Source: Pedobacter fastidiosus (lineage in GTDB: Bacteria; Bacteroidota; Bacteroidia; Sphingobacteriales; Sphingobacteriaceae). Taken from it: DNA of 64,000 bases. The DNA is taken from contig NZ_JACRYL010000003.1 of the NCBI RefSeq assembly GCF_014306625.1, forward strand, positions 139,074-203,073, given 5' to 3'. The notes under the pieces were generated by a model. That model worked only from the letters and a program-made list of their open reading frames with translations, had not been told where the DNA came from and searched no databases. Below, piece by piece: positions 17,315-25,898 of the stretch. How positions within the stretch are numbered: the stretch's first letter is position 1; every line of letters starts with the position of its first letter. Made by a program: the position numbers and the translations under genes.

Positions 17315-18220
17315 ATGACAACAAGAAGATCATTTTTAAAAGGGGCTGGTTTGTTTGCAACTGCGGCATTTATAAGTCCAGCAATAATCAGTTCTGCATA
17401 CGCAAATTCTAGAAAAGTTTCCAAAATAGGCATCCAACTTTTTACCCTTCGCGAGCAGCTTACGGCAGATGTTAAATCGACTATACAGCATTTGGCAAAG
17501 ATTGGCTATAACCAAGTGGAAACTTATTATGGCTATCCGGGTAAATACGAAGTGAAAGGATTTTGGGGATTAGAAGCCAAAGATTTTAACGCCTTACTAA
17601 AAGAAAACAATTTAACCTCGCCAAGTGGCCATTATAACGTTACGGAGTTTTTAAGTACTGGCGATGATAAAATATTAAAATCGCACATAGAAACTGCTGC
17701 AAATGTTGGACAGAAATATTTTGTTGTGCCAGCTTTACCTACGGATATAAGAGCAACAGGAACTTTAGATGACTACAAAAGAATGGCTGCGAAATTTAAT
17801 ACTGCAGCAGAACTTTGCGAAAAATCAAATCTTAAGTTGGCTTACCACAATCACAATTTCGAATTTAAAGATCAGGGGAATGGTGTAACAGGCTATGAAA
17901 TCCTACTTAAAGAAACCGATGCTAAATTGGTCAATTTTGAGCTCGATATTTTCTGGGCAGTAAACGCAGGCTTAAACCCGATTGATATGTTTAAGAAAAA
18001 TCCAGGTCGTTTTAAAATGTTCCATGTAAAGGATATGGACAAACAAGATAAAAGTATTTTTACCGAAGTAGGCTCTGGCAGAATAGATTTCAAAAGTATT
18101 TTCGCAGCCTCTAAACTAGCAGGGTTAGATTACATTTTTACGGAACAGGATATAATAAAAAAAGATCCATATGAGAGTATCACTGAAAGTTACAACTACA
18201 TAAAAAGGAATTTAGTTTAA
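17315..18220 (+). CDS. Tat-exported sugar phosphate isomerase/epimerase-like TIM-barrel protein
   Basis: 301 residues with a twin-arginine leader (TTRRSFLKGAGLFATAAFI, cleavage near AYA-NS). The mature part is an AP_endonuc_2/xylose-isomerase-like TIM barrel: IGIQLFTLREQL, YNQVETYYGYPGKYEV, SPSGHYNVTEFL, LAYHNHNFEF, VNFELDIFWAVNAG and MFHVKDMDKQD, whose His/Glu/Asp residues form the divalent-metal site. Being Tat-exported, it would act in the periplasm on free or keto sugars, not on phosphates. It is similar to the proteins at 28040 and 28921. The substrate is unknown; co-location with a GMC dehydrogenase points to isomerisation or C-C/C-O chemistry on a 3-keto sugar. Confidence 0.85.
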   Translation: MTTRRSFLKGAGLFATAAFISPAIISSAYANSRKVSKIGIQLFTLREQLTADVKSTIQHLAKIGYNQVETYYGYPGKYEVKGFWGLEAKDFNALLKENNLTSPSGHYNVTEFLSTGDDKILKSHIETAANVGQKYFVVPALPTDIRATGTLDDYKRMAAKFNTAAELCEKSNLKLAYHNHNFEFKDQGNGVTGYEILLKETDAKLVNFELDIFWAVNAGLNPIDMFKKNPGRFKMFHVKDMDKQDKSIFTEVGSGRIDFKSIFAASKLAGLDYIFTEQDIIKKDPYESITESYNYIKRNLV

Positions 18221-18416
18221 AGGAATAAAAAAGTTACGAAAACGTTTTAGTTAGATTAAAAACTAAGTTCTAACAAATTATTTAGAATAATTCTACTCGG
18301 TAACAATCGCATTGCAGACGAATAATTTAACCGAAAAGGATTAAAAATTACGGCTTATTTTTTCTAATATTACCTATTAAACACAATGACAACCAATATA
18401 TAAAATCATAAAAACG

Positions 18417-18989
18417 ATGCAAAGAAGAGAAGCACTCAAAAACGTCGCTTTCTTGCTGGGAGGAGCAATCTCCGCAAGTACAATGGGCGTTTTATTTGAA
18501 AGTTTTACGCTCCCAGAAAACGAAAAAAACTTCGTATCCTACTCTTTACAAGATGAGAAGATTTTTGCCGAATTTGCTGATATCATTGTACCTACTACCA
18601 AATCATCCGCAGGTGCTAAAGCCGCTGGATTAGGGAAGTTTATTCCAATGATGATGCAAGATTGTTATCCTGCAAAAATGCAGGAATCTTTTGCTCAAGG
18701 CTTTAAAGATTTACAGGCAAAATCAGAGAAAGATTTCAACAAGAAATATCTTGAATTAACGCCTGCTGAACGTACAAAATTGATGATCGATTTGAGGGCA
18801 ATTTCGTTAGCAAAATCTGACGACAATAAAGATCTGATCTACTTCTTTACAACTGCCAGAGATTTAACTTTATTAGGTTATTATTCATCAGAAATTGGCT
18901 GTACAAAAGCTCGCGAATATGTGCTCGTTCCTGGGCGCTACGATGGCAATGCTAAATTAAAACCCGGACAAAAATCTTGGGCAACCTAA
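18417..18989 (+). CDS. Gluconate 2-dehydrogenase subunit 3-like protein (small subunit of GMC dehydrogenase)
   Basis: 190 residues with a Tat-type leader (QRREALKNVAFLLGGAISAS). The mature part reads FAEFADIIVPTTKSSAGAKAAGLGKFIPMMMQDCYP and LTPAERTKLMIDLRA, typical of the gluconate_2-dh3 family. These small subunits hitchhike with the GMC subunit through the Tat system and are needed for maturation. The GMC gene starts 24 bp downstream, so the pair should form one FAD dehydrogenase. The 196 bp upstream hold no gene and may contain the promoter, but no TAnnTTTG box is evident. Confidence 0.88.
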   Translation: MQRREALKNVAFLLGGAISASTMGVLFESFTLPENEKNFVSYSLQDEKIFAEFADIIVPTTKSSAGAKAAGLGKFIPMMMQDCYPAKMQESFAQGFKDLQAKSEKDFNKKYLELTPAERTKLMIDLRAISLAKSDDNKDLIYFFTTARDLTLLGYYSSEIGCTKAREYVLVPGRYDGNAKLKPGQKSWAT

Positions 18990-19013
18990 TTTAAACTACA
19001 ACGACAAAACATC

Positions 19014-20714
19014 ATGAATTTAAATATAAATTTAAAAGAAGAAAATACTTACGATGCTATTGTTATAGGATCGGGAATTAGTGGTGGCTGGGCTGCAAAA
19101 GAACTTACAGAAAAAGGATTACGTGTGCTTATGCTCGAAAGAGGAATGAATATTGAGCACATTACAGGTTATGAAACCGCAATGAAAAACCCTTGGGATT
19201 TTAAGCATGCAGGAAAACTAACCGAAGAACAAAAGCGTACTCACCCTGTACAAAAAAGAGATTATCCGTACCAAGAAGCAAATGAAAAATGGTGGGTAAA
19301 CGATTTGGAGTGCCCGTATACAGAAGATAAACGTTTCGATTGGTATCGTGGTTTCCATGTTGGTGGTAAATCGCTCATGTGGGGTCGCCAGAGTTACCGT
19401 TTTAGCGATCACAATTTTGAGGACAATGCAAAAGATGGTCATGGAAATGATTGGCCAATTCGTTATGCAGACCTTTCTCCGTGGTACGATTATGCAGAGC
19501 GATTTGCAGGAATAAGTGGATCTAAAGAAAATTGGGCTTTATGTCCTGATGGACAATTTTTACCACCGATGGATTTAAACGTAGTAGAGAAATCTGTTAA
19601 AGCCCGAATTGAGGAACGCTATAAAAGAGAGCGAATTATGATGATTGGCCGTGTGGCGAATCTGACTGTTCCACATAAAGGCCGTGGAAATTGCCAATAT
19701 AGAAATTTATGTAGTCGTGGTTGTCCTTTCGGGGCTTATTTCAGCACACAATCCTCTACCCTACCAGCTGCAATGGCTACAAAACGACTTACCGTTAGGC
19801 CTTACTCTATCGTTAACCACATCATTTACGATAAGGATACTCAAAAAGCAAAAGGCGTAATGGTTATCGATGCGGAGACTAACAAGGAGATGGAGTTTTA
19901 TGCTAAAATCGTTTTCGTAAACGGTTCTACATTGGGTTCTACCTTCGTATTGTTAAACTCAACTTCCGAAGCGCATCCAAATGGCTTAGGAAATGGAAGC
20001 GGTCAATTAGGTCATAATTTAATGGATCACCATTTCCGTTGTGGAGCCTCTGGCGATGCAGAAGGTTTCGACGATAAATACACTTATGGCCGCCGTGCTA
20101 ACGGAATTTATGTTCCGCGTTATCAAAATGTAAATAACGATAAACGTGAATATTTACGTGGTTTCGGTTATCAAGGTGGGGCAAGCAGAAGCAATTGGCA
20201 AAATGATGTTGCAGAACTGTCTTTCGGTGTTGGTTTGAAAGAAAAAATGACTAAACCAGGCAAATGGACCATGGGCTTAGGTGGTTTTGGAGAAATGTTG
20301 CCTTACTATGAAAATAGAGTTTACATCGATAAGACCAAAAAAGATAAATGGGGTCAGCCAGTATTGGCAATTGATTGCGAATACAAAGAAAACGAGAAAA
20401 AAATGCGTGTAGACATGATGAATGATGCAGCTGAAATGTTAGAAGCAGCAGGCATGAAAAATGTTAAAACGTATGATAATGGTTGTTTTCCAGGTATGGC
20501 TATTCACGAACAAGGAACAGCAAGAATGGGTAACGATCCAAAAACTTCAGTTCTAAACAAATGGAACCAAATGCATGAGGTTAAAAATGTTTTCGTTACC
20601 GATGGATCATGTATGCCATCAATCGCCTGCCAAAATCCTTCACTAACATTTATGGCTTTAACAGCCCGTGCATGTGATTACGCAGTTAAAGAATTAAAGA
20701 AAAATAATATTTAA
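19014..20714 (+). CDS. GMC-family FAD oxidoreductase, candidate glucoside 3-dehydrogenase large subunit
   Basis: 566 residues without its own signal peptide, as expected for a partner of the Tat-exported small subunit. The FAD site is AIVIGSGISGGWAAKEL (Gly19, Gly21, Gly24). The GMC C-terminal domain has AIHEQGTARMGNDPKTSVLN with the active-site His, and PSIACQNPSLTFMALTARA. A cluster of cysteines, Cys227-x5-Cys233-x3-Cys237 (GNCQYRNLCSRGCPFG), recalls the iron-sulfur ligands in FAD-dependent sugar dehydrogenases of this group, suggesting electron transfer to cytochrome c. Relatives include glucoside 3-dehydrogenases and gluconate 2-dehydrogenases; the neighbouring DUF1080 and Gfo/Idh genes favour C3 oxidation of glycosides. 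Exact substrate unproven. Confidence 0.88.
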   Translation: MNLNINLKEENTYDAIVIGSGISGGWAAKELTEKGLRVLMLERGMNIEHITGYETAMKNPWDFKHAGKLTEEQKRTHPVQKRDYPYQEANEKWWVNDLECPYTEDKRFDWYRGFHVGGKSLMWGRQSYRFSDHNFEDNAKDGHGNDWPIRYADLSPWYDYAERFAGISGSKENWALCPDGQFLPPMDLNVVEKSVKARIEERYKRERIMMIGRVANLTVPHKGRGNCQYRNLCSRGCPFGAYFSTQSSTLPAAMATKRLTVRPYSIVNHIIYDKDTQKAKGVMVIDAETNKEMEFYAKIVFVNGSTLGSTFVLLNSTSEAHPNGLGNGSGQLGHNLMDHHFRCGASGDAEGFDDKYTYGRRANGIYVPRYQNVNNDKREYLRGFGYQGGASRSNWQNDVAELSFGVGLKEKMTKPGKWTMGLGGFGEMLPYYENRVYIDKTKKDKWGQPVLAIDCEYKENEKKMRVDMMNDAAEMLEAAGMKNVKTYDNGCFPGMAIHEQGTARMGNDPKTSVLNKWNQMHEVKNVFVTDGSCMPSIACQNPSLTFMALTARACDYAVKELKKNNI

Positions 20715-20726
20715 TTAGGTAAAGTA

Positions 20727-20773
20727 AAAAGGTTTAAGGCGTAAGGTTTAGTACCTAGCGCCTTAAACCTTTT
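20727..20773 (+). terminator. Long hairpin between the GMC and Gfo/Idh genes
   Basis: A 15-bp perfect stem (AAAAGGTTTAAGGCG with CGCCTTAAACCTTTT) around a 17-base loop, 12 bp after the GMC stop codon. The trailing T run is weak, so it may attenuate or protect the 5' mRNA rather than end transcription. It could also be a dispersed repeat. Confidence 0.6.
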
Positions 20774-20791
20774 GCCATAACCTTATATTTT

Positions 20792-21949
20792 ATGAGAAGA
20801 AAATTGAGAATGGGCATGATAGGTGGCGGAAAAGACGCCTTTATCGGTGCCGTACATCGTTTGGCTGCCAACATGGATGGTTTAATTGAGCTCAACGCAG
20901 GTGCTTTAAGTGTAAATCCTGAGGTTGGCTATGAATCTGGAAAACTCCTTTTTCTCCCCGACAATAAAATCTACAAAAATTACGAGGAAATGCTCACCAA
21001 AGAAAGTGAGCTTCCTGTTGATGAAAGAATCGATTTTGTAACCATCGTTACCCCAAATTTTGCCCATTTTGCCCCGGCAATGATGGCACTAGATAAAGGT
21101 TTTAACGTGGTTATAGAAAAACCAATGACTTTAACTTTAGATGAAGCAAAACAATTAAAAGCTAAAGTAGAAGAAACTGGATTAATACTTTGCCTAACCC
21201 ATACCTATTCTGGTTATCCAATGGTTAAACAGGCCAAACAAATGGTAAGTGAGGGTGCATTAGGATCAATCAGAAAAATCATGGTTGAGTATCCTCAAGG
21301 TTGGTTAAGTACTTTATCAGAACGAGAAGGAAATGCACAGGCAGCATGGCGTACAGATCCTGCAAAAACTGGAAAAAGTGGTAGCATGGGCGATATTGGC
21401 ACACATGCAGCTCACCTTGCAGAATATATTTCTGGCTTAAAAATTTCCAAAATCTGTGCAGATTTAAATATTGTTGTTCCTGGAAGAGCAATTGATGATG
21501 ATGGAAATGTACTTTTGAAATTCGATAATGGATCTAACGGTGTTTTAGTCGCATCGCAAATCGCCGCAGGAGAAGAAAATGCACTCAAAATTAAAATTTA
21601 CGGAGAAAAAGGTGGCATGGAATGGCATCAAATGGAACCGAATACTTTGATTGTTAAATGGTCTAATGCTCCTGCTCAAATTTATAGAACAGGCAATGGC
21701 TACATGGGAAATTTTGCTCAGCACAATACAAGAACTCCAGGAGGCCATCCCGAAGGATACTTAGAAGCTTTTGCAAACATCTATAAAAACTTTGCTTTAA
21801 CGGTTGATGCAAAACTAAACAATGAAGAGCCAACATCTGAAATGTTAGATTTTCCAAACGCTGATGACGGAATTAGAGGAATGGCATTTATTGAAAATGT
21901 AGTAGCTTCTAGTCAGTCGGAACAAAAATGGACGGATTATAAAATTTAA
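20792..21949 (+). CDS. Gfo/Idh/MocA-family NAD(P)-dependent oxidoreductase (cytoplasmic)
   Basis: 385 residues with no signal peptide. The Rossmann start is LRMGMIGGGKDAFIGAVHR, the family EKP motif is in NVVIEKPMTLTLDEA, and the C-terminal domain shows GSMGDIGTHAAHLAEYISG. The Lys of EKP and the GTHA His are the usual catalytic residues for oxidation or reduction at a sugar ring carbon. Because this member stays in the cytoplasm it could reduce an imported 3-keto sugar. The following isomerase-like gene begins 9 bp after its stop codon, indicating an operon. Confidence 0.9.
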   Translation: MRRKLRMGMIGGGKDAFIGAVHRLAANMDGLIELNAGALSVNPEVGYESGKLLFLPDNKIYKNYEEMLTKESELPVDERIDFVTIVTPNFAHFAPAMMALDKGFNVVIEKPMTLTLDEAKQLKAKVEETGLILCLTHTYSGYPMVKQAKQMVSEGALGSIRKIMVEYPQGWLSTLSEREGNAQAAWRTDPAKTGKSGSMGDIGTHAAHLAEYISGLKISKICADLNIVVPGRAIDDDGNVLLKFDNGSNGVLVASQIAAGEENALKIKIYGEKGGMEWHQMEPNTLIVKWSNAPAQIYRTGNGYMGNFAQHNTRTPGGHPEGYLEAFANIYKNFALTVDAKLNNEEPTSEMLDFPNADDGIRGMAFIENVVASSQSEQKWTDYKI

Positions 21950-21958
21950 GAATAGACA

Positions 21959-23011
21959 ATGACAACTATAAAAGGACCAGCGGTTTTTCTAGCTCAGTTT
22001 ATAAGTGACGAAGCACCGTTTAATTCATTGGATAATATCTGTAAATGGGCAGCAGGACTGGGTTTCAAAGGCATTCAAATGCCTACTTTGGATACCCGAT
22101 TTATTGATTTGCAAAAAGCTGCTGAAAGCAAAACTTATGCTGATGAATTAAAAGGAACGATAGCTTCTTACGGATTAGAAATAACAGAACTTTCTACGCA
22201 CCTTCAAGGTCAGTTAGTTGCTGTACACCCTGCTTATGATGATTTATTTGATGCTTTTGCGCCAAAAGAAGTTCATAAAAACCCTAAAGCCAGAACTGAA
22301 TGGGCTGTTCAGCAGATGAAATATGCAGCCAAAGCATCACAAAATTTGGGCTTAAATGCGCATGCAACTTTTAGTGGTTCTTTATTATGGCAGTATTTTC
22401 ACCCATGGCCACAACGCCCTCAAGGTTTGGTAGAAGAAGGTTTTGCAGAACTTGCAAAACGTTGGATGCCAATCTTAAATGAGTTTGATCAATGCGGTGT
22501 AGATGTTTGCTATGAAATTCATCCTGGTGAAGATTTATTTGATGGAGAAACTTATGAAATGTTTTTATCAGCCGTTAATAATCATCCTCGGGCATGCTTA
22601 TTGTATGATCCATCTCACTTTGTGTTGCAACAATTAGATTACATTCAATACATCGATTTTTACCACGAAAGGATCAAAGCTTTCCATGTAAAAGATGCAG
22701 AATTTAACCCTACGGGCAAGCAAGGTACATTTGGAGGTTACCAAAGTTGGGCAAACAGGGCTGGTCGTTACCGTTCTCCTGGAGATGGGCAAGTTGATTT
22801 TAAAACCATTTTTAGTAAATTGGCTCAATATGACTTTAAAGGTTGGGCGGTTATGGAATGGGAATGTTGTATTAAAAATCAACAGGATGGTGCAAGAGAG
22901 GGGTCAGAATTTATAAAAAATCACATCATAAAAGTAACTGATAAAGCTTTTGATGATTTTGCCGCATCAGGAAGTGATAGCGATTTTAACAGAAAAATAT
23001 TAGGTTTATAA
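21959..23011 (+). CDS. Sugar phosphate isomerase/epimerase-like TIM-barrel protein (cytoplasmic)
   Basis: 350 residues without a leader. TIM-barrel blocks: FNSLDNICKWAAGLGFKGIQMPT, GLEITELSTHLQGQLVAVHP, CYEIHPGEDLFDGETYEMF, ACLLYDPSHFVLQQLDYI, IKAFHVKDAEFNPTG, and GDGQVDFKTIFSKLAQYDFKGWAVMEWEC. The Glu/Asp/His/Glu metal ligands of the AP_endonuc_2 fold are all in place. It is longer than and clearly different from the Tat-exported paralogues in this cluster. It pairs tightly (9-bp gap) with the cytoplasmic Gfo/Idh gene, a combination common in sugar-acid, inositol-like and keto-sugar pathways. Confidence 0.87.
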   Translation: MTTIKGPAVFLAQFISDEAPFNSLDNICKWAAGLGFKGIQMPTLDTRFIDLQKAAESKTYADELKGTIASYGLEITELSTHLQGQLVAVHPAYDDLFDAFAPKEVHKNPKARTEWAVQQMKYAAKASQNLGLNAHATFSGSLLWQYFHPWPQRPQGLVEEGFAELAKRWMPILNEFDQCGVDVCYEIHPGEDLFDGETYEMFLSAVNNHPRACLLYDPSHFVLQQLDYIQYIDFYHERIKAFHVKDAEFNPTGKQGTFGGYQSWANRAGRYRSPGDGQVDFKTIFSKLAQYDFKGWAVMEWECCIKNQQDGAREGSEFIKNHIIKVTDKAFDDFAASGSDSDFNRKILGL

Positions 23012-23109
23012 AATAAATAAAACACACACAACAATGAAAACCTGCAAAATGGAGTTATTTATATAAAACGATTTACGCAGGCTTGAATTCTTTAAAAACA
23101 ACAAAACAC

Positions 23110-23490
23110 ATGAAAAAAACATCTCTAATCTTAGGTGCCGTTGTACTATTTATGGCATCCTTTTCTAAAGCAGATTTAGCAAAAGAGAAGACTGTTGTTG
23201 CTACGGCAACTTTAAAAAGCCACGCTTTACAAATGAGTGCTGGTGAGAAATTAATTAACAAATCTGATTGCATGGGTTGCCACAATAAAACCAATAAAAT
23301 TATCGGCCCAGCTTATATAGATGTTGCAAAAAAATATCCAGCGACAGAAAAAAACATCAACAGTTTGGCTGATAAAATTATTAAAGGCGGAACAGGAGTT
23401 TGGGGTACAATGCCAATGACAGCTCACCCAACTGTTAAAAAAGACGATGCAAAATTAATGGTGAAATATATTTTATCATTAAAAAAATAA
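23110..23490 (+). CDS. Small periplasmic class I cytochrome c
   Basis: 126 residues from MKKTSLILGAVVLFMASFS, a signal peptide; the reading frame from 23083 adds nine residues before it and is unlikely. The haem c site is Cys54-Met-Gly-Cys57-His58. The axial Met is in TMPMTAH (Met101 or Met103). IIGPAYIDVAKKYP and KLMVKYILSLKK are usual in cytochrome c551/c552-like proteins. Sitting between the GMC dehydrogenase and the Tat-exported Gfo/Idh gene, it is the obvious electron acceptor for the GMC enzyme, delivering electrons to the terminal oxidase. Confidence 0.93.
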   Translation: MKKTSLILGAVVLFMASFSKADLAKEKTVVATATLKSHALQMSAGEKLINKSDCMGCHNKTNKIIGPAYIDVAKKYPATEKNINSLADKIIKGGTGVWGTMPMTAHPTVKKDDAKLMVKYILSLKK

Positions 23491-23520
23491 GATAATTAGT
23501 TTCAAACCTCAACTACTAAT

Positions 23521-24978
23521 ATGAAAACAGAGCAAGAAAATAAAAATGCGAGTAACCGCCGCGATTTTATTAAAACCAGCGCTATTGCGGCCGCTGCATT
23601 TATGATTGTTCCACGCCACGTTTTGGGTGGAAAAGGCTTTTTAGCTCCGAGCGATCGCCTTTTAGTTGCCGGTATTGGTGCCGGTGGTAAAGGTCAGAGC
23701 GATATTGCAATGTTTGCAAAAAGTGGTAAAGCCGATATCGCATTTTTATGCGATGTTGATGATCGCCGAGCAGCAAATAGCGTAAAAGCGTTTCCAAAGG
23801 CAAAATACTATAAAGACTGGCGAGAATTGCTAGATAAAGAGCACAAAAATATTGATGCTATTTCTGTTTCTACTCCCGATCATAACCATGCAATTATTGC
23901 TTTAGCTGCCATGCAGTTAGGCAAACACGTTTATGTTCAAAAACCATTAACACACGATATTTACGAAGCTCGTATTTTAACACAAGCAGCAAAAAAATAT
24001 AAAGTAGTTACCCAAATGGGAAATCAAGGTGCATCTAACGATGGGCCAAGACAAATGAAAGAATGGTATGAAGCTGGTTTAATTGGTGATGTGCATACGG
24101 TTTACGCGTGGACTAATCGCCCTGTTTGGCCACAGGGAATTCCTTGGCCAAATAAAAAAGCAGAGATTCCTAAAGAATTAGACTGGAATTTATGGTTAGG
24201 TACCGCTCCTGAAAAAGATTTTGTTGATAAATTGGTTCCTTTTAACTGGCGTGGCTGGTGGGATTATGGAACTGGTGCACTTGGTGATATGGGTTGCCAC
24301 CTAATTGAAGCTCCTTTTAGTGTATTAAACTTAAAATATGCCAAAGAAGTAGAAGCTAGTATTGGTTCGGTATATGTTGATGAATTTAAACGAGGTTATT
24401 TCCCGGAAAGTTGCCCTCCATCTAGTCATGTTACCTTAAAATTCCCCAAAACAAATAAAACCAAAGGTGATGTTACTTTGCATTGGATGGATGGTGGAAT
24501 TCAACCTGAACGTCCGGAAGAATTAGAAGCAAATGAAACTTTTGGCGATGGCGGAAACGGTACGTTGTTTATTGGTACAAAAGGCAAAATGATGGCCGAA
24601 ACCTATAGCGCTAATCCAAAATTATTGCCATTAAGCAGAAATAAAGACATTAAAGTTCCTGAAAAGTATGCTCGTGTAAAAGGCGCTGCCGATGGACATT
24701 ATGCTCAATGGGTTGAAGCTGCTATTGCTGGTTACGGCAAACAAGAGGTAAGCTCGCCATTTGAAATTGCTGGTCCACTTACGGAGGCTTTATTAATGGC
24801 AAACTTAGCCATCAGAAGCTTCGACATTCAAAAAACCGTTGGAGACAAAACCACTTATCCAGGCAGATATACCAAAATGCTTTGGGATAACGACAACATG
24901 AAAGTAACCAATTTCGATGAGGCAAACCAGTTTGTTAAACGCGAATACCGCAAAGGCTGGAATAATTTAACACTATAA
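23521..24978 (+). CDS. Tat-exported Gfo/Idh/MocA-family oxidoreductase
   Basis: 485 residues with a twin-arginine leader (NRRDFIKTSAIAAAAFMIVP). Rossmann part: LLVAGIGAGGKGQSDIA and FLCDVDDRRA. Catalytic motif: KHVYVQKPLTHDIYEA, where Gln replaces the common Glu of EKP, as in other exported members. The C-terminal domain has WWDYGTGALGDMGCHLIEAPF and a GNGTLFIGTKGKMM strand. Exported Gfo/Idh proteins usually carry a tightly bound nicotinamide cofactor, as in GH109-like or glucose-fructose oxidoreductases, and can do internal redox chemistry in the periplasm. Here it may reduce or rearrange the 3-keto glycoside. Confidence 0.9.
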   Translation: MKTEQENKNASNRRDFIKTSAIAAAAFMIVPRHVLGGKGFLAPSDRLLVAGIGAGGKGQSDIAMFAKSGKADIAFLCDVDDRRAANSVKAFPKAKYYKDWRELLDKEHKNIDAISVSTPDHNHAIIALAAMQLGKHVYVQKPLTHDIYEARILTQAAKKYKVVTQMGNQGASNDGPRQMKEWYEAGLIGDVHTVYAWTNRPVWPQGIPWPNKKAEIPKELDWNLWLGTAPEKDFVDKLVPFNWRGWWDYGTGALGDMGCHLIEAPFSVLNLKYAKEVEASIGSVYVDEFKRGYFPESCPPSSHVTLKFPKTNKTKGDVTLHWMDGGIQPERPEELEANETFGDGGNGTLFIGTKGKMMAETYSANPKLLPLSRNKDIKVPEKYARVKGAADGHYAQWVEAAIAGYGKQEVSSPFEIAGPLTEALLMANLAIRSFDIQKTVGDKTTYPGRYTKMLWDNDNMKVTNFDEANQFVKREYRKGWNNLTL

Positions 24979-24987
24979 TAAAACACC

Positions 24988-25049
24988 CGTCATTGCGAGG
25001 TACGAAGCAATCTATTTAAATTAAGATGACTTCGTACCTTATAATGCCG
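24988..25049. repeat. REP-like hairpin, CGTCATTGCGAGG family, copy 2 (diverged right arm)
   Basis: The left arm CGTCATTGCGAGGTACGAAG is intact; the right arm AGATGACTTCGTACCTTATA has decayed. It lies inside the keto-sugar gene cluster, so it tolerates read-through transcription. Confidence 0.75.
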
Positions 25050-25063
25050 ACAAATAAAAAAAA

Positions 25064-25744
25064 ATGAAAAAAATCATCCTTTCTGCCTGTATTTTATTGG
25101 CAGTAACACAAATAACAAAAGCTCAAAAAGGTTTCAAACCTTTGTTTGATGGCAAAACAACAACAGGCTGGCACACTTACAATAAAACATCTGTTGGTAG
25201 TGGTTGGCAAGTTCAAGATGGTGCACTTCATTTAGATTTGGCAGCAAAAGGTTCTGATGGTGGTGGCGATTTAGTTACCGATAAAGAATATGGAGATTTC
25301 GATTTAAAATACGAATGGAAAGTTGCTCCAAAGGCAAATAGTGGATTAATTTTCTACGTTCACGAAGAGCCAAAATACCACGCTACCTATTCTACTGGTT
25401 TAGAAATGCAAGTAATTGATAATGATGGCCATCCTGATGGAAAAATTACAAAACACCGTGCAGGCGATTTATACGATTTGGTAAAAAGTTCTTCTGAACC
25501 AGTTAAAGCTGTTGGAGAATGGAATACCGCAGAAATTATTAGTAAAAAAGGCAAATTAACGTTATTTTTAAATGGCGTTGAAGTAGTAAAAACAACCCTT
25601 TGGGATGACAGCTGGAAAAAGATTGTAGCTGGAAGTAAATTTGCAACTTGGGAAAATTGGGGTACTTACAAAACTGGAAAAATTGCCTTGCAAGATCATG
25701 GTGATGAAGTTTGGTACAGAAATATCTCCATTAAAGAACTATAA
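25064..25744 (+). CDS. DUF1080 (3-keto-disaccharide hydrolase-like) secreted protein
   Basis: 226 residues with a signal peptide (cleavage near TKAQ-KG). The whole mature chain is a PF06439 LamG-like jelly roll: GFKPLFDGKTTTGWHTYN, WQVQDGALHLD, GDFDLKYEWKVAPKANSGLIFYV, TGLEMQVIDNDGHPDGK, DLYDLV, EWNTAEIISKKGKLTLFLNGVEVV and IALQDHGDEVWYRNISIKEL. Members of this family are now linked to cleavage of 3-keto glycosides, which fits the GMC dehydrogenase and Gfo/Idh genes upstream. It would act in the periplasm, splitting the oxidised glycoside into aglycone or sugar plus a 3-keto sugar. The family is certain; the activity is inferred. Confidence 0.88.
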   Translation: MKKIILSACILLAVTQITKAQKGFKPLFDGKTTTGWHTYNKTSVGSGWQVQDGALHLDLAAKGSDGGGDLVTDKEYGDFDLKYEWKVAPKANSGLIFYVHEEPKYHATYSTGLEMQVIDNDGHPDGKITKHRAGDLYDLVKSSSEPVKAVGEWNTAEIISKKGKLTLFLNGVEVVKTTLWDDSWKKIVAGSKFATWENWGTYKTGKIALQDHGDEVWYRNISIKEL

Positions 25745-25898
25745 ATAATGGTAAATGTAAGAGGGAGGATGTATAATGTGAATTACAAAAACCCTCTTAC
25801 CACACCATTGTAAATAAATAAAATTATTAATGTGAGATGTTTATGGCCAAGAAATCCATCACCTCTTACCTATACCATCTTACATAACCACTAACCAA

